Shown: positions 25,777 to 38,823, counted from the first letter of the stretch. The stretch: DNA of 64,000 bases from Orychophragmus violaceus (GCA_030180135.1 CM058238.1:878461-942460), one strand, 5' to 3'. The notes: generated by a model from the letters alone, not told the origin. Numbers and translations: made by a program.

Positions 25777-26614
25777 AACCATGTATTGTAGCTGCATTGA
25801 GTCATTTGCATCTGCATTGTGCTCTAACTGAGATTGAGCTGCCGCTAAATCCAAATGCAAGCGACACATACAGATGGGAAACAAGTGGTGCAGTGAGTCA
25901 AAGCTACTATGCAAAGTTTACTTGGGAAGATTTGAGGGAGAAAGCCGGTACTAAAGATTGGGCAAGGGTCGTCTAGTTCAAGGGGCACATTCCCAAGCAC
26001 GGTTTCTTTATGTGGACGGCACAGCTCGACAGGTTACCTACAAGGAGCAGACTGGCGTCTTGGGGTTTACCAGTGCCCTTAGACTGTGTCTTGTGCGCAG
26101 GAGGAGTTGAGACAAGAGACCACCTGTTCCTGCACTGCCCTTTTGCCCAGGCCCTTTGGCAAGATATTCTACGGAGGTTGAGATCAGCTCCATTCTTCTT
26201 CAGAGAATGGACCTCGTTGATTTGTTGGGCCAAGCAGCGATCTTTCGAAGCTCCTTCAACGCTAAGGAAGCTTACAACACATGCTTGCCTTTACCTGATT
26301 TGGATTGAGCGTAACAACAGGATCTTCAGCGCAGAAGCAAGAACCACGGGCCAACTAATCCGTGTTCTAGACAGGCAGATCAGAAATACTATTACTGCAA
26401 GACGAGAACGAAAAAAATTCCGGTCGTTGATGCAGAGATGGTTGATTTAAAGCATTCCTTCTTGGATGCGAGACTTTGCTATCATGTTTTTACACTTTTT
26501 TTTGCCATGGTACTAAAACTAGAGCTTTAACACTCTTGTAAAACTCTACTCTTTATTAATATGAATATTGACAGTTCTGCAAAAAAAAAAAAAAAAAAAA
26601 AACCATGTATTGTA
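25777..26614 (+). mobile_element. 5'-truncated LINE with poly(A) and 14-bp target duplication
   Basis: AACCATGTATTGTA occurs at 25777-25790 and 26601-26614. The body encodes the ORF2 end of a plant L1 element. Before a single TAG near 25974 it reads YYAKFTWEDLREKAGTKDW; after it comes FKGHIPKHGFFMWTAQLDRL and then the zf-RVT tail (CVLCAGGVETRDHLFLHCPF, LIWIERNNRIF) to a stop at 26450. A 3' UTR and about 22 A residues follow. Only the one stop breaks the frame, so the copy is fairly recent. Confidence 0.88.
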
Positions 26615-26621
26615 ACGGACG

Positions 26622-26795
26622 GGTTCATCGTGCAACACATTTCGGTTTTAATTAACTGTTACGCAAAACTACAATACTTTGTTTTGAACATTCATTCGGA
26701 TATATGTTTATGTTTTAAAGCTCATTTGCATATCCGAAAAAAAGTTTATCCGTGGGCTGCTCCCCCAAAATATTATGTTTCTCCATACGCATGTG
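26622..26795 (+). mobile_element. SINE-like element, diverged copy A
   Basis: The segment ACTTTGTTTTGAACATTCATTCGGATAT ... TTTGCATATCCG ... matches, with many changes, the body of the SINE-like element at 30361-30560. The tRNA-like head is too degraded here to show A and B boxes clearly. Confidence 0.45.
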
Positions 26796-26842
26796 ATAAG
26801 TTAAACACAAATGAAAATCAAAGGCCAAACAGTGGTACATTA

Positions 26843-27004
26843 CACGTGTGACCACGTTTCTCACGTGCCTAACTAAACTCTCTCTGTATCTCTCTAAAAT
26901 ATCTGAGAAAGAACGAGAATCCACGCTATCACAAAAAAGTAGAACGTAAGAAAGGTAGTATAGAAGAAGAGAGAGGTAACTCATTATTGTATTTGTCTAT
27001 AAAA
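26843..27004 (+). promoter_or_regulatory. LOG6-like promoter: two G-boxes and a TATA box
   Basis: CACGTG lies at 26843-26848 and 26862-26867, and TATAAAAA begins at 26998, 83 bases before the ATG. This suggests bZIP or bHLH control; inference only. Confidence 0.55.
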
Positions 27005-27080
27005 ACCATTATTCCTTTTCTATCATCTCATAATAATAAGAAACAAATAAACATAGAGAAAGAAGGTTTAGACTTTGACA

Positions 27081-29341
27081 ATGGAGAATGAAGTGGGCAA
27101 AAATAGAGAGATCATGACGAAGGAACAACACAATTCAAGGTTTAAAACCATTTGCGTATTTTGTGGGAGTAGCAATGGCAAGAAAGCTAGTTATCAAGAT
27201 GCAGCCATTGATCTAGGCAAAGAATTGGTAAAAATCTAATGCATACTCTCTTTTCACACATCTGTTTTTTTTTTTCAATTTTGAAAAATATAATATTTCA
27301 TTGTGAATAACGAAAATGATTATATTTTAAAACTATTCATCAGTAGAGACACTAATCTGGCCTTGTGTTCATTGATGAAAGGTGTCGAAGAATATTGATC
27401 TTGTTTATGGTGGAGGAAGCATAGGTTTGATGGGTTTGGTTTCTCAAGCTGTTCATGATGGTGGTCGTCATGTCATTGGGTAACTATAAAGAAATTCCAT
27501 TATAATTACATCATTACTATTTTATTTTCTTCTTGATGATGAAACAAAATATGGTTTTTTAATCCTATGATGCAGAGTCATCCCCAAGCTCCTCATGTTG
27601 CAAGAGGTATTATTATTAATATAATTGCCCTTGTTTATCAGAAAATAGGTATACTGCATGATAATGGTGGTGCATGATAATAATGATCTTTGTCTCTCTT
27701 AATTTGTTTATTGGCTCATAAACAAAAAGATTACAGGAGAAACAATAGGAGAAGTGAGGGAAGTTGCAGACATGCATCAGAGAAAAGCTGAGATGGCTAA
27801 GCATTCTGATGCTTTCATTGCCCTACCTGGTAATCTTGATTAACCTCATTTATTTATGAAAACTTTATTTTTGATAGCTCATTTGTGAAAAACTTGCCAC
27901 TAATGGGAATAAATATATAATATGAAATGAAAATTTAATAATTGATAATATAGATGTACGTATTAGATGATATATAAGAATATTTAAGTAATACTCTCTC
28001 CGTTTTAAAAATAATAATTTCATGGATTTTATTTTTGTTTTATAAAGATTGATGTTTTATGTTTTATATGCACTTTTTATTAATTAATAATGATAAAATT
28101 GTAAACGTCAAAAATATACTTAAATTTATTAAATTATTATTGGTTTAAAGTTATAAATTTGTAAATAACAAAACAGTGCATTTATAAATATGTTTTAAGT
28201 GAAAATATTAAAACATCAATTATTTAGAAACAGATAAACTATATATTTTAAAAAAAATTCAAAAATTAGTTTGAAATTAGGTCCAGAGTTAGTCATAGGA
28301 AAAAACATTCGTGTTCACTGAATATTTTGAAAGTTATTTAGTTAGATGTGCGTTGATATATGTTTTTTTTTTTTTTTTTTGATAAAGGCGTTGATATATG
28401 TTACTATGTTAGTGCTTTAAACACAAAACTTTTCTTTAAAGAGTTCGTTTTAGAGAGTGACGATTAATAGTTTTAAAATAGTGTGAAATAAATTCTTGAT
28501 CAAAAAGCAGTGAAAACTTTAGATGTCGACGAGACGCATGTGTTCTTATCCAAATTGAGATATTTTAATGTTGTTAAATTATATCTAAATTTTAGATTTT
28601 TTGTTAACAGACATTACAAAGATCATATTATTGGTTGCATAATATTGTTTTTCTTTTTTGGGTATTTCTATCATTATTAAAGTTAATAATAAAGTTGGGA
28701 GACCGAATATTCCGAGAGGGACAATTATGAAGCAAATTGTAGTGATCATCATTAGTCCACTAACGTTTGACCTTTGACTTCAAAAGTACTATTACAGAGA
28801 AGAGAATGACTAATCATAATTCATATGTTGACTTTTCTTATAAGTCAAAAATGCAAATGAAAATAAACATATCTTCTGAAATTTCACCATTCATGCCACT
28901 TGACCAATTCAACGAGTCCTCACTGTCATCAGGTGGCTATGGTACACTAGAGGAGCTACTTGAAGTCATAACTTGGGCACAACTTGGTATCCATGACAAG
29001 CCGGTATGTAAATCGGGTTAGTTTGAAGTATGCATACAAAGACATAAACCTAACTTAACCTCTACTATTTGTTTTTATTCCCTCGCAGGTCGGTTTATTA
29101 AACGTCGATGGGTATTACAATGCTTTGCTATCATTCATAGACAAAGCCGTCGAGGAAGGATTTATACTTCCAGCTGCTCGACATATCATTGTATCCGCAT
29201 CAACCGCAAAAGATTTGTTTAAGAAATTGGAGGTAAAACCGACAATAACCTAAACCCGGTTAAACTAGAGAGTTTGGTTTAAAAAAACTGAACAAGTTGA
29301 TTGGTTTATTGCAGGAATACGTACCTCAACACAATAAGTAG
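27081..29341 (+). CDS. LOG6: Cytokinin riboside 5'-monophosphate phosphoribohydrolase, LOG6-like
   Basis: LOG enzymes release active cytokinin bases from cytokinin nucleotides in the cytosol. Seven exons give 205 residues: 27081-27227, 27382-27479, 27576-27606, 27730-27829, 28933-29003, 29089-29232 and 29315-29341; all junctions are GT-AG with consistent phases. Visible family motifs are CVFCGSSNGKKASYQ, YGGGSIGLMG, MHQRKAEMAKHSDAFIALPG and the catalytic PGGYGTLEE, split by intron 4. This last motif is what old annotations call lysine decarboxylase-like. The segment KLLMLQEITGET differs from the usual LMPREITGETVGE. The 1.1-kb fourth intron holds a decayed MITE. The protein is somewhat shorter than I remember for Arabidopsis LOG6, but no frame break is seen. 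Position between LAC11 and EIN2 matches AT5G03270. Confidence 0.9.
27992..28241. mobile_element. Degenerate Stowaway-like MITE in LOG6 intron 4
   Basis: The left end CTCTCTCCGTTTTAAAAAT follows TA (27992-27993). The right end TAGAAACAGATAAAC precedes TA (28240-28241) and pairs with the left at roughly two thirds of positions. The interior is AT-rich. It resembles the cleaner copy at 1530-1793. Confidence 0.5.
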
Positions 29342-30360
29342 ATGCGTTAAAAAATTTAACTATGAAAGTGATGACGATATATTTGATATTTCTTGATGGT
29401 TTTGAGATTCGATAATTTCTTATAAAATAAATATTGGATTGAATTAGAGGACGCAAATGTGAATACATTTTCTGAATTTTGTTCACATAGTACTGGTTCA
29501 TGCTTTTGTAATATAGTATAAAGCTTTTAGCGAGTAGATATTAACTAGTTTTGCTCAATAAATCTTGTTAAATATGAGTAGATAATTCACTAAAACTTCC
29601 AAAGCCTGATATATATCATGCTTGTAATATTAATTAGTGTGGCTCCATAATTCTTGTTAGTATATTTAACTTGATAACTTTTGCTTTAAAATCTCCTAAT
29701 CGAGCTTCAGAAAAATTACATGAGATATGACTCTCTCACAAGTCATGAGCCAACCAATCTTCGGTTTTTGTTTTTGACTTTATAAATAGAATCATAGCAT
29801 AATATCAAACTGTTTAATATTAATATTCATGTCTCCTAGAACACCCTGTATCGATCTTATTCTTATTGTCTCCACAAAAAACTCTAATAAATTAAAATAA
29901 ATACACTAAAATAAAGAAATGCCACTTGATCAACCGAGACCATTTGTTGAATCTAACCAACTAATTGAACAATTAGTGAGTCTGATTTGTGACTGACATC
30001 TCTTCTTTCGAGGTTAATTAGTAAATTATCAAAACCATAATTCTTATAAACCCACCCACCCTCCATGTGTTTTCAGCCCAAAAGAGATTCAGTGAACCCG
30101 GAAGAAAAATAATCTTATTTGTCTCTTACACTAATGAAAGGTTATATTTACAAAATCCAATTAATTAATATGCTAATGCTAATTAATTATTTGGACACAA
30201 AGCCCAAAAGATCACAATCTAGTTTAAAAAGAGAGACAAGAAAGATTCTTTAAGCTGATGGATGATCTGTACCATGTAGCTTGTTCCCTTTCTGTTGTTT
30301 ACGTTTGCTTAACTGCCCAAACAACATCCACCATCCTTATAACAAACTAAAATAATTGTT
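29342..30360. other. LOG6 3' region and AT-rich spacer
   Basis: Contains the likely 3' UTR of LOG6. No further gene or paired repeat is recognised. Confidence 0.4.
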
Positions 30361-30560
30361 TAGATAAAATGGTCGAGTGATAAGGAACGGATTTATGATA
30401 CCACATTCTTCCGGTTCGATTCACTTACTGCATGAAACTATAACACTTTGTTTTAGATGTTCATATGGATATAGGTCCATACTTTGAGATTTATTTGCAT
30501 ATCCGGATAGAGTATCTATTTGCGAGCTACACTTTTTATTAAAGATTAGTCTAAATCCCT
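30361..30560 (+). mobile_element. tRNA-derived SINE, copy B, with A and B boxes
   Basis: A tRNA-like head carries an A-box-like TGGTCGAGTGATAAGG (about 30370) and a B box GGTTCGATTC (30413-30422), the internal Pol III promoter of tRNA genes and SINEs. The roughly 140-bp body (TTGTTTTAGATGTTCATATGG ... TTTGCATATCCGG) recurs at 26660-26790. No cloverleaf can be completed, so it is a SINE rather than a tRNA gene. Confidence 0.6.
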
Positions 30561-31229
30561 TTATAAACTTGGGATATTTCCATATTATTAAAAAACTTAA
30601 AAAACCAAAATAATTGAAGTTGATTTATTTGTTATTGAATCATTAAACTATCTCCAAGCAAAATCATGAAATTATGAATACCAAATCTATAGTTATTGTT
30701 TTTAATTTGTTTTCAACAATTGAAGCTTTGTATAATATCGATATATAGACAAGCGGGGTCTATATGTTATGGTTCATTGAACATATACACCAAACATAGG
30801 ACTGGGAGGAGCCCATGTTCTTTTCATTGATGCAAAGTTTTTTTGTTTCTTGTGTTTTAATTTGCTTCCTATCCAATATACATGTATCTACATGTGTGTC
30901 AATGTATATAAGTTTTGAAGAGCATTGATAATGATGAGTACGTTAAATATATAGTGACAAACAAATCCAATCAGGAAAAATAGTAAGGTACAATGTATGC
31001 GAAAGAAATCCCAAGCTGTACTTCCATTAACGTAGGAGATGATTGGGATCACGTGAATTATATTTGACTAAAAACAGGAGACATTCTTCTATGGTTTTGG
31101 TATGATTTGTTGTTTGGCTAGTTCGGTTTATGATTGCTTTTAGTTTTTGTTACACTTGGAAATGATATGTGTAATATTGTTTGGTTATTTTACTTTCCAA
31201 ACGTTATAACACCACTAATTATGGGCTGT
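30561..31229. other. AT-rich spacer, nothing recognised
   Basis: No gene, RNA or paired repeat is seen. Confidence 0.35.
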
Positions 31230-31892
31230 TAGACCATCTAACCCTATTACGTTTCTAATTTCAAAATGTATTTTGCAGTAAAGTTTGTTCTAATGGTATT
31301 CAATTCCCAACTCTAAAATGAAGTAGTTATGCAAAAAAAAAACTCTAAGATGAAGTAAAAAATTAAATTAATAGAATAAAATTTGAGATCAATCTAATTT
31401 TTTATTCATAATTTTATTTTCTACTTCAAAATAAAATATGTTTAAAGAAAAATATAACTACATTTTAAAGTTACTCCATTATAAAATAAAATATACAATT
31501 TTACATTGAAAATACATTTATAATCGCAAAAATAAAAAGAAGTCCAATCCTATACTAAAAATATCTCTAACCACAACACTATATTTTACACTATATTTGA
31601 TGTGATTCTAACACTTAAAAATAAAATCCATCAACAACAATAATACTAAATATCACACTAAAAAATTTCTATTACTATATTATTAAAAGTTTCTTTCTTA
31701 TTTGATATTTATTTAATTCATCATTTATTAATAAAATAAGTGAATAATGTTTAGTGTTGGAATATTACCATGGTGTGATATTATTCACAACACTATACTT
31801 AGTGTTATCTTTAGAGTTCTACTAGAAATGTTTGATGCAAAAATCACACTTTGCTTGATGTTTTTAGAGTCCCATTGGAAATGCTCTAATCC
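31230..31892. mobile_element. MITE-like element with TTAGASCATYT ends
   Basis: The left end TTAGACCATCTAACCC (about 31229) roughly pairs with the inverted right end CATTGGAAATGCTCTAA (to about 31890). The interior is AT-rich. It contains a second pair of inverted CACTATA/GTGTTAT-type motifs, which may mean a nested or composite element. The short plus ORF at 31747-31953 is not a gene. Confidence 0.4.
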
Positions 31893-33014
31893 CATAACTT
31901 GCTTATTAACCATACATATCAACTCTCACAAGTTTCAACAACCACCAATATAACTTACATACAAGCTTGCCATATCAGGACATGCTATTTTTAGTATTAT
32001 GTTGAGTATAATGTCCATTCCTGTTTTATTTCCGGAGTTTATATGTTCATGGACGACATTAACGTTTCCATTTATTGCCCCATTTGTTCTTGGTCAACAA
32101 ACTTCATAATGTCTCTTTGTATCGGCAACTTTTGTCAAATAACGTCAACTTTTCACTATCATTTTTATTTTATATGCAAATGGTCATTTTATAATTTATT
32201 TCTAAGAAAGAACATTTTCAGGCATTTTAGTTTTATATATAATATATTTTGTTTTACATTTTAAGACCATCTTCACACTAACATCAAATATTATTGGTTT
32301 TAGCAAGGGTTTGAAAAATGGATAATGACCATGATTAAGACTAAGTCGTTTTCATAGGTATGGTTTGGGTTATATTTTCTTGGAAAATCATGAAAATAAT
32401 AACTAAATTTAATTGATAATTAGTAGCGATTCAGTTTTGTTGATCTTGGATTAGAAAGATCACAAATTGATGAAGAAATTAACTTACTATCTAGAAATCC
32501 AAAATTTTCATATTACTGAATCAATTTTCATTGATTTCAAAAGTACTTATCGATTTTAAATTTGATTAAATGAATTAGATAAACTAAAAAGTATAAAAAA
32601 TTATTCTAAAGCTACATTCAAAATGATATTATGTTGGTAAAACAAGTATATTACATATCCAGGCATATATAACAAGCTAACATTTATGGGTGTCTATATT
32701 CATTTTCTGATGAACCTGAGGGCAAATAATTATTTGATTTGGCAATTTAAAAATGTACTTTAATTTATGTTAAAGGTAGTTTAGTTTTTATGCTATTATT
32801 ACATATGCAATTAAAGGTATGTTATATTTAATTATTAAAAATACAATAATTCTCTTGTCCACTTATCTTGGAATCAAAACTAACGATTAGTAGTATAAAT
32901 ATAATAAAGAAAGTCTTAAGATATTTCTAAACCTGAATTTAATTAAAAATACGTTTTTAATTTGTAGTTAAAAAGAAAAAGAATACTTATAATTTTTTAT
33001 GTTTCCCTTTCTTT
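31893..33014. other. AT-rich DNA upstream of EIN2
   Basis: No gene is supported; this is the probable distal EIN2 promoter. Confidence 0.35.
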
Positions 33015-34299
33015 TATATATAAAAATCTTCACTCTCTTTCTTTCTCTCTTTTTCAAGGTGGAACAAGCACCCATAACCTTCACAGACCTATAGATTCAT
33101 ATGAAGTGTATGTATATGTAATATATAATTGATTTTGGATCTATTTGTATCTCTGCGAACTGAGCTCTTTCTCTCTTTCCTTTATTTTCCTTCTTCAATC
33201 TCTCTACTATCTGGTTGATTTTGATAAGAGTTTTCTCTTGAAGATCTGTTACTCTCACTGTATAATTAACTTGCGGCGATCATGTCGATTTCACAGGTGA
33301 CCTATCTTTTACTATCTCCTACAAAAAACCCTAGTCTCTGTTTCAAAATTTGTTTTCTGGGTTTTATGTGGACTTTCATGGTTTTCTTAATTTTGCCTTG
33401 GATTTTGAGCAAATAAGAGTTTCTGGGTTTATAATTTCATCAGGTGAATCATATTCTAGGTTACAGATCTCTCCATTTTCTGGATTTACCCTTTTGGATT
33501 GCCAAGCTTATCTAGATTTCTGGGATTTTTTCCTTTTAATTGATTGGGATAAGATTCCAGCTTTCTTCTCTACAGTACTTGTTGTGTGTTTATTTTCGAT
33601 GGTTGACCTTTTTTTTTAGTCTTGAAGATCTGAATGCTTAGATCATACGGGATCTTTCTTTGTTCCTTTTCGTCAGCGTTACGATTCTCTTATCTTGAGT
33701 TTAGTGAAGTTATGTTGGGATTAGCTAATTTAAGGGTTTCCATTAATTGAGCTTATCCCTTTTTGTTGTTGCTGCTAAGATCGAATATTGAGTTGGCGAT
33801 TACTTCATTGAGCTGTTTATAGCCAGTTTTCATCTGAAAGTTTATCATTTTCTTTTCCAGTTCTGAAGCTGTTCTGGATGGTTTGGAAATATCCGTATTA
33901 TGTCTGTGTTCTGTTCTTGGTTGCTCTATTAGGGCGTCCTCCATTTGGACCAACTTAGCTGATGTTGTTGTAAGGATAAACAAGAGGTTCTTAATTAACT
34001 TAAAGAAGCTCCATTGATTACTAGAGGAGCCTTTGGTTATTAGGTAAAGACTATACAGAGCTGTCAAGCAAGACAGCGCAGAGTGGCTTCATTTTCTTCG
34101 GTGCTTTATTGACACAAGAATCTGCTGACTCGCTGCTGTATGAGCGTTGAAGGGAGTCTAATTTAGCAGGGGAAGGTGTTTCAGATCAAAATCTGTGAAT
34201 TATAACTCGGAGAGTCTTTCAGTGAACTACAACTGATTTGTAGCATTAACCTCAAGTCCTCCTCTTGAGTAATTAACTATATTTTCAGATAGATCTAAG
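33015..34299 (+). promoter_or_regulatory. EIN2 TATA box, leader exon and 5'-UTR intron
   Basis: TATATATAA lies at 33015-33023, followed by a CT-rich leader. A good donor (TCACAG|GTGACC) sits at 33297 and an acceptor (TTTTCAG) ends at 34288, eleven bases before the EIN2 ATG, so most of this stretch is probably a leader intron of up to 991 bp. A short upstream ATG lies at 33282. Extra leader exons inside cannot be excluded. Confidence 0.6.
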
Positions 34300-37200
34300 A
34301 TGGAAGCTGAAATTGTGAATGTAAGACCTCAGCTAGGGTTCATCCAGCGAGTGGTTCCTGCTCTACTGCCAGTTCTTTTGGTTTCTGTCGGATATATTGA
34401 TCCCGGAAAATGGGTTGCAAATATCGAAGGAGGTGCCCGTTTTGGGTATGACTTGGTGGCAATTACTCTACTCTTCAATTTTGCTGCCATCTTGTGCCAG
34501 TATGTAGCAGCTCGAATAAGCGTTGCAACTGGTAGAAACTTAGCTCAGGTATTAGTTCCCCTTTCTCTTCATTTTTTCCTGATCTTGAAGCTTTTAGCTA
34601 CACTTTTTCCTGCATTTTGTGGTTGTTACTTCCTCAGAGTTGCTAGTTTTGGAATGAGTTTTAGTGTTGCAATTATACCATCTGTTCCTTCACCTTCTCT
34701 ACTGCTCTAACATTTTAATGTTCTTTACTGGGACAGATCTGCAATGAAGAATATGACAAGTGGACGTGCATGTTCTTGGGCGTTCAGGCGGAATTTTCTG
34801 CAATTCTGCTCGACCTTACCATGGTAGTTACTTACAATTTTTTATGTTCTTAAAGTTAATCAATGTTTGATACAAAAATGATTCCATTCCTCTGACTTGA
34901 GCTTCCTAATTAAACAGGTTGTGGGTGTTGCACATGCGCTTAACCTTCTCTTTGGGGTTGACTTATCTACTGGAGTGTTTTTAGCCGCCATGGATGCATT
35001 TTTCTTTCCTGTTTTCGCCTCTTTTCTTGTATGACTGGCCTCCCCATCTTTGTTTTTCTCTGTTTTCTTTTCCGTGTTCTTGAAGTAGCATTATTTAGCT
35101 GATATGCATTCAAAATTTACAGGAAAATGGAATGGCAAATACAGTATCCATTTGCTCGGCAGGCCTGGTTTTATTTCTATATGTTTCTGGTGTCTTGCTG
35201 AGTCAGTCGGAGATCCCATTCTCTATGAACGGGGTGTTAACTCGGTTAAATGGAGAAAGCGCATTTGCACTGATGGGTCTTCTTGGAGCAAGCGTCGTCC
35301 CTCACAATTTTTATATCCATTCTTACTTTGCAGGGGTACCTCTCTTTTTCTGTGTCTCTCTCTAATTCTATCAAGCAACAATGCTCTTACCAAGCAGTGA
35401 ACGCTTTATTGCAGGAAAGTACATCTTCGTCAGATGTCGACAAGAGCAGCTTGTGTCAAGACCACTTGTTCGCCATCTTTTGTGTCTTCAGCGGACTTTC
35501 AGTTGCTAATTATGTACTGGTGAATGCAGCAGCAAATGTGTTCTACAGTACTGGCCTTGTGGTATTGACTTTTCAGGACGCCATGTCACTGATGGAGCAG
35601 GTTTGTTCTGACGGTTTTCTCGTTTTTAGGGAGACAGTTTCGGAAGTGTCCCATGATTTTTAACTATTTGGTTCTTGATTGTTGAGCACAGGTATTTAGG
35701 AGTCCACTCATTCCGTTGGTCTTTTTGATGCTCTTGTTCTTCTCTAGTCAAATTACGGCACTAGCTTGGGCATTCGGTGGAGAGGTCGTCCTGCATGACT
35801 TCCTGAAGATAGAAATACCCGGTTGGCTTCATCGTGCTACAATCAGAATTCTTGCAGTTGCTCCTGCCCTTTATTGTGTGTGGACATCTGGTGCAGATGG
35901 GATATACCAGTTACTTATATTTACCCAGGTCCTCGTGGCAATGATGCTGCCGTCCTCTGTAATACCGCTGTTCCGCATTGCCTCGTCGAGACAAATCATG
36001 GGTGTCCATAAAATTCCACAGGTTGGCGAGTTCCTTGCACTTGCAACATTTTTGGGGTTTCTGGGTTTGAATGTTGTTTTCGTTGTGGAAATGGTATTTG
36101 GGAACAGTGACTGGGCTGGTGGTTTGAGATGGAATACCGTGATGGGCACCTCTGTTCAGTACACCACTTTGCTTGTATCATCTTGTGCATCCTTATGCCT
36201 GATGCTCTGGCTTGCAGCTACGCCGCTGAAATCTGCCAGTAACAGAGTAGAAGCTGAAATGTGGAACATGGATGACCAAAATGCTTTATCTTATCCATCT
36301 GTTCAAGAAGAAGAAACTGGAAGGATTGAAACTAGGCGGAATGAAGAAGAATCGGCAGTGAAGCTGGAAAGCAGGGTAAAGGATCAGTTAGATACTACGT
36401 CTGTCACTAGCTCGGTCTATGATTTGCCAGATAACATTCTAATGACGGATCAAGAAATCCGCTCGAGTCCTCTAGATGAAAGCGAGTTGGACTTGAAATT
36501 CTCCACCTCTCAAGTTAGTAGTCTTGGGGAATTTTCTGATGTAAAGGAACAGTCAGTATTACAGTCAGCGGTGATCAATGAGGTTACTGATAAGGATTTG
36601 GTAGTTGAAACAAAGATGGCAAAGATTGAACCGACGAGTCCCGTGGAGAAGACTGTCAGCATGGAGAATAATATCAAGTTGATTGAAAAGGATGTTAAAG
36701 GAGTTTCATGGGAAACAGAAGAAGCTACCAAAGCTGCTCCTGCAAGCAACTTTACTGTTGTATCTGACGGTCCACCTTCATTCCGCAGCCTAAGTGGGAG
36801 AAGCGAGGAAGGGGGAAGTGGTACTGGAAGCCTTTCACGGTTGCAAGGTTTGGGTCGTGCTGCTCGACGACACTTATCTACGACACTTGACGAGTTTTGG
36901 GGACATTTATATGATTTCCATGGACAATTAGTTACTGAAGCCAGGGCAAAGAAACTAGATCAGTTGTTTGGCGCTGATCAAAAGTCAGCCTCTTCTGTGA
37001 AAGTAGATTCTTTTGTGAAGGACATTAGCAGTGGATATTGCATGTCACCAACTACAAAGGGATTGGAATCACAGATGAATTCGAGTATATATGATTCACT
37101 GAAGCAGCAGAGGACACCCGGAAGTATAGATTCTTTATATGGACTACAAAGAGGTTCATCACCATCACCGTTGGTCAACCGTATGCAGATGTTGGCTGCA

Positions 37201-38823
37201 TATGGTAACACCACCAATAATAATGCTTATGAACTGAGTGAAAGAAGATACTCTAGCCTGCGTGCGCCATCATCTTCAGAGGGTTGGGAACACCAACAAC
37301 CAGCTACGGTTCACGGATACCAGATGAAGTCCTATATTGACAGTTTGGCAAAAGAAAGGCTTGAAGCTTTACAATCCCGTGGAGAGCTCCCAACAACTAG
37401 ATCTATGGCCCTTGGTTCATTGAGCTATACACAGCAACTGGCTTTAGCCTTAAAACAGAAGTCCCAGAATGGTCTAACCCCTGGACCAGCTCCTGGGTTT
37501 GAAAATTTTGCTGGGTCTAGAAACATATCGCGACAGTCTGAAAGATCTTACTACGGTGTTCCATCTTCTGGAAATACTGATTCTGTAAGCGCCGTAGTTG
37601 CCAATGAGAAGAAATATAGTAGCATGCCAGATATATCAGGATTGTCTATGTCCGCAAGGAATATGCATTTGCCAAACAACAAGACCGGATACTGGGATGC
37701 ATCAACTGGAGGAGCAGGGTATAGCGCGTCTTATGGTCGATTAAGCAATGAATCGTCGTTATATTCCAATTTGGGGTCCCGGGTTGGAGTAGCCTCAGGT
37801 TATGAAGACATTTCTCAGTCGAGAGGAGGCTACAGAGATGCCTATACGTTGCCACAGAGTGCAACAACAGGGACTGGATCGCTTTGGTCAAGACAGCCCT
37901 TTGAGCAGTTTGGTGTAGCAGAGAGGAATGGCGCTGTAGGTGATGAAGTCAGGAATAGATCAAATCCGATAAATATAGACAACAACGCTTCTACAGTCGA
38001 TGCAGAGGCTAAGCTTCTTCAGTCGTTCAGGCACTGTATACTAAAGCTTATTAAACTTGAAGGATCAGAATGGTTGTTTGGACAAAGCGATGGAGTCGAT
38101 GAAGAACTGATTGACAAGGTAGCTGCAAGAGAAAAGTTTATCTATGAAGCTGAAACGCGAGAACTAAACCAAGGGGGCCACATGGGTGAGCCTCTGATTT
38201 CATCGGTTCCTAATTGTGGAGATGGTTGCGTTTGGAGAGTTGACTTGATTGTGAGCTTTGGAGTTTGGTGCATTCACCGTGTTCTTGACTTGTCTCTCAT
38301 GGAGAGTCGGCCTGAGCTCTGGGGAAAGTACACTTACGTTCTCAACCGCCTTCAGGTAAAAGAAAACCGCACATTCAACTGAAACTGCAAGCTTGTGTTG
38401 TTCACATTTATGGATTAAAATTTGATTCAACAGGGAGTTATAGATCCGGCGTTCTCAAAGCTGAGGACACCGATGACACCGTGCTTCTGCCTTCAGATTC
38501 CGGCTAGCCACCAAAGAGCGAGTCCACCTTCAGCTTCTAACGGAATGTTACCTCCGGCTGCAAAACCAGCCAAAGGCAAATGCACAACAGCAGTCACACT
38601 TCTTGATCTAATCAAAGACGTTGAAATATCAATCTCTTGTAGGAAAGGCCGGACCGGTACAGCTGCAGGAGACGTAGCTTTCCCAAAGGGGAAAGAGAAT
38701 TTGGCTTCCGTATTGAAGCGGTATAAGCGTCGGTTATCGAATAAACCGGTCGGTATGAATCAGGATGGACCCGGTTCAAGAAAGAACTTGAATGCAGCGT
38801 CTGTGTACGGATCACTGGGTTGA
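34300..38823 (+). CDS. EIN2: EIN2, NRAMP-like ethylene signal transducer
   Basis: EIN2 sits in the ER membrane. CTR1 phosphorylates it without ethylene; with ethylene its C-terminal part is cleaved, moves to the nucleus and P-bodies, and relays the signal to EIN3/EIL1. Seven coding exons: 34300-34548, 34737-34823, 34918-35028, 35123-35335, 35415-35600, 35692-38355 and 38434-38823, all in phase 0, giving 1299 residues (about 1294 in Arabidopsis). Residues 1 to about 460 form the NRAMP-like membrane domain with the VGYIDPGKW motif and many hydrophobic helices. The long cytosolic part keeps segments that I recall as CTR1 target regions: GTGSLSRLQGLGR near residue 660 and YSSMPDISG near residue 925. 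The C-terminal nuclear signal LKRYKRRLSNK lies near residue 1265. No stop, frameshift or missing block is seen. It lies next to IDH5 as in Arabidopsis (AT5G03280). Confidence 0.97.

Noticed and set aside
30361..30440. tRNA gene
   Set aside because: A and B box matches are present, but no acceptor or anticodon stem can be completed; better read as the head of a SINE.
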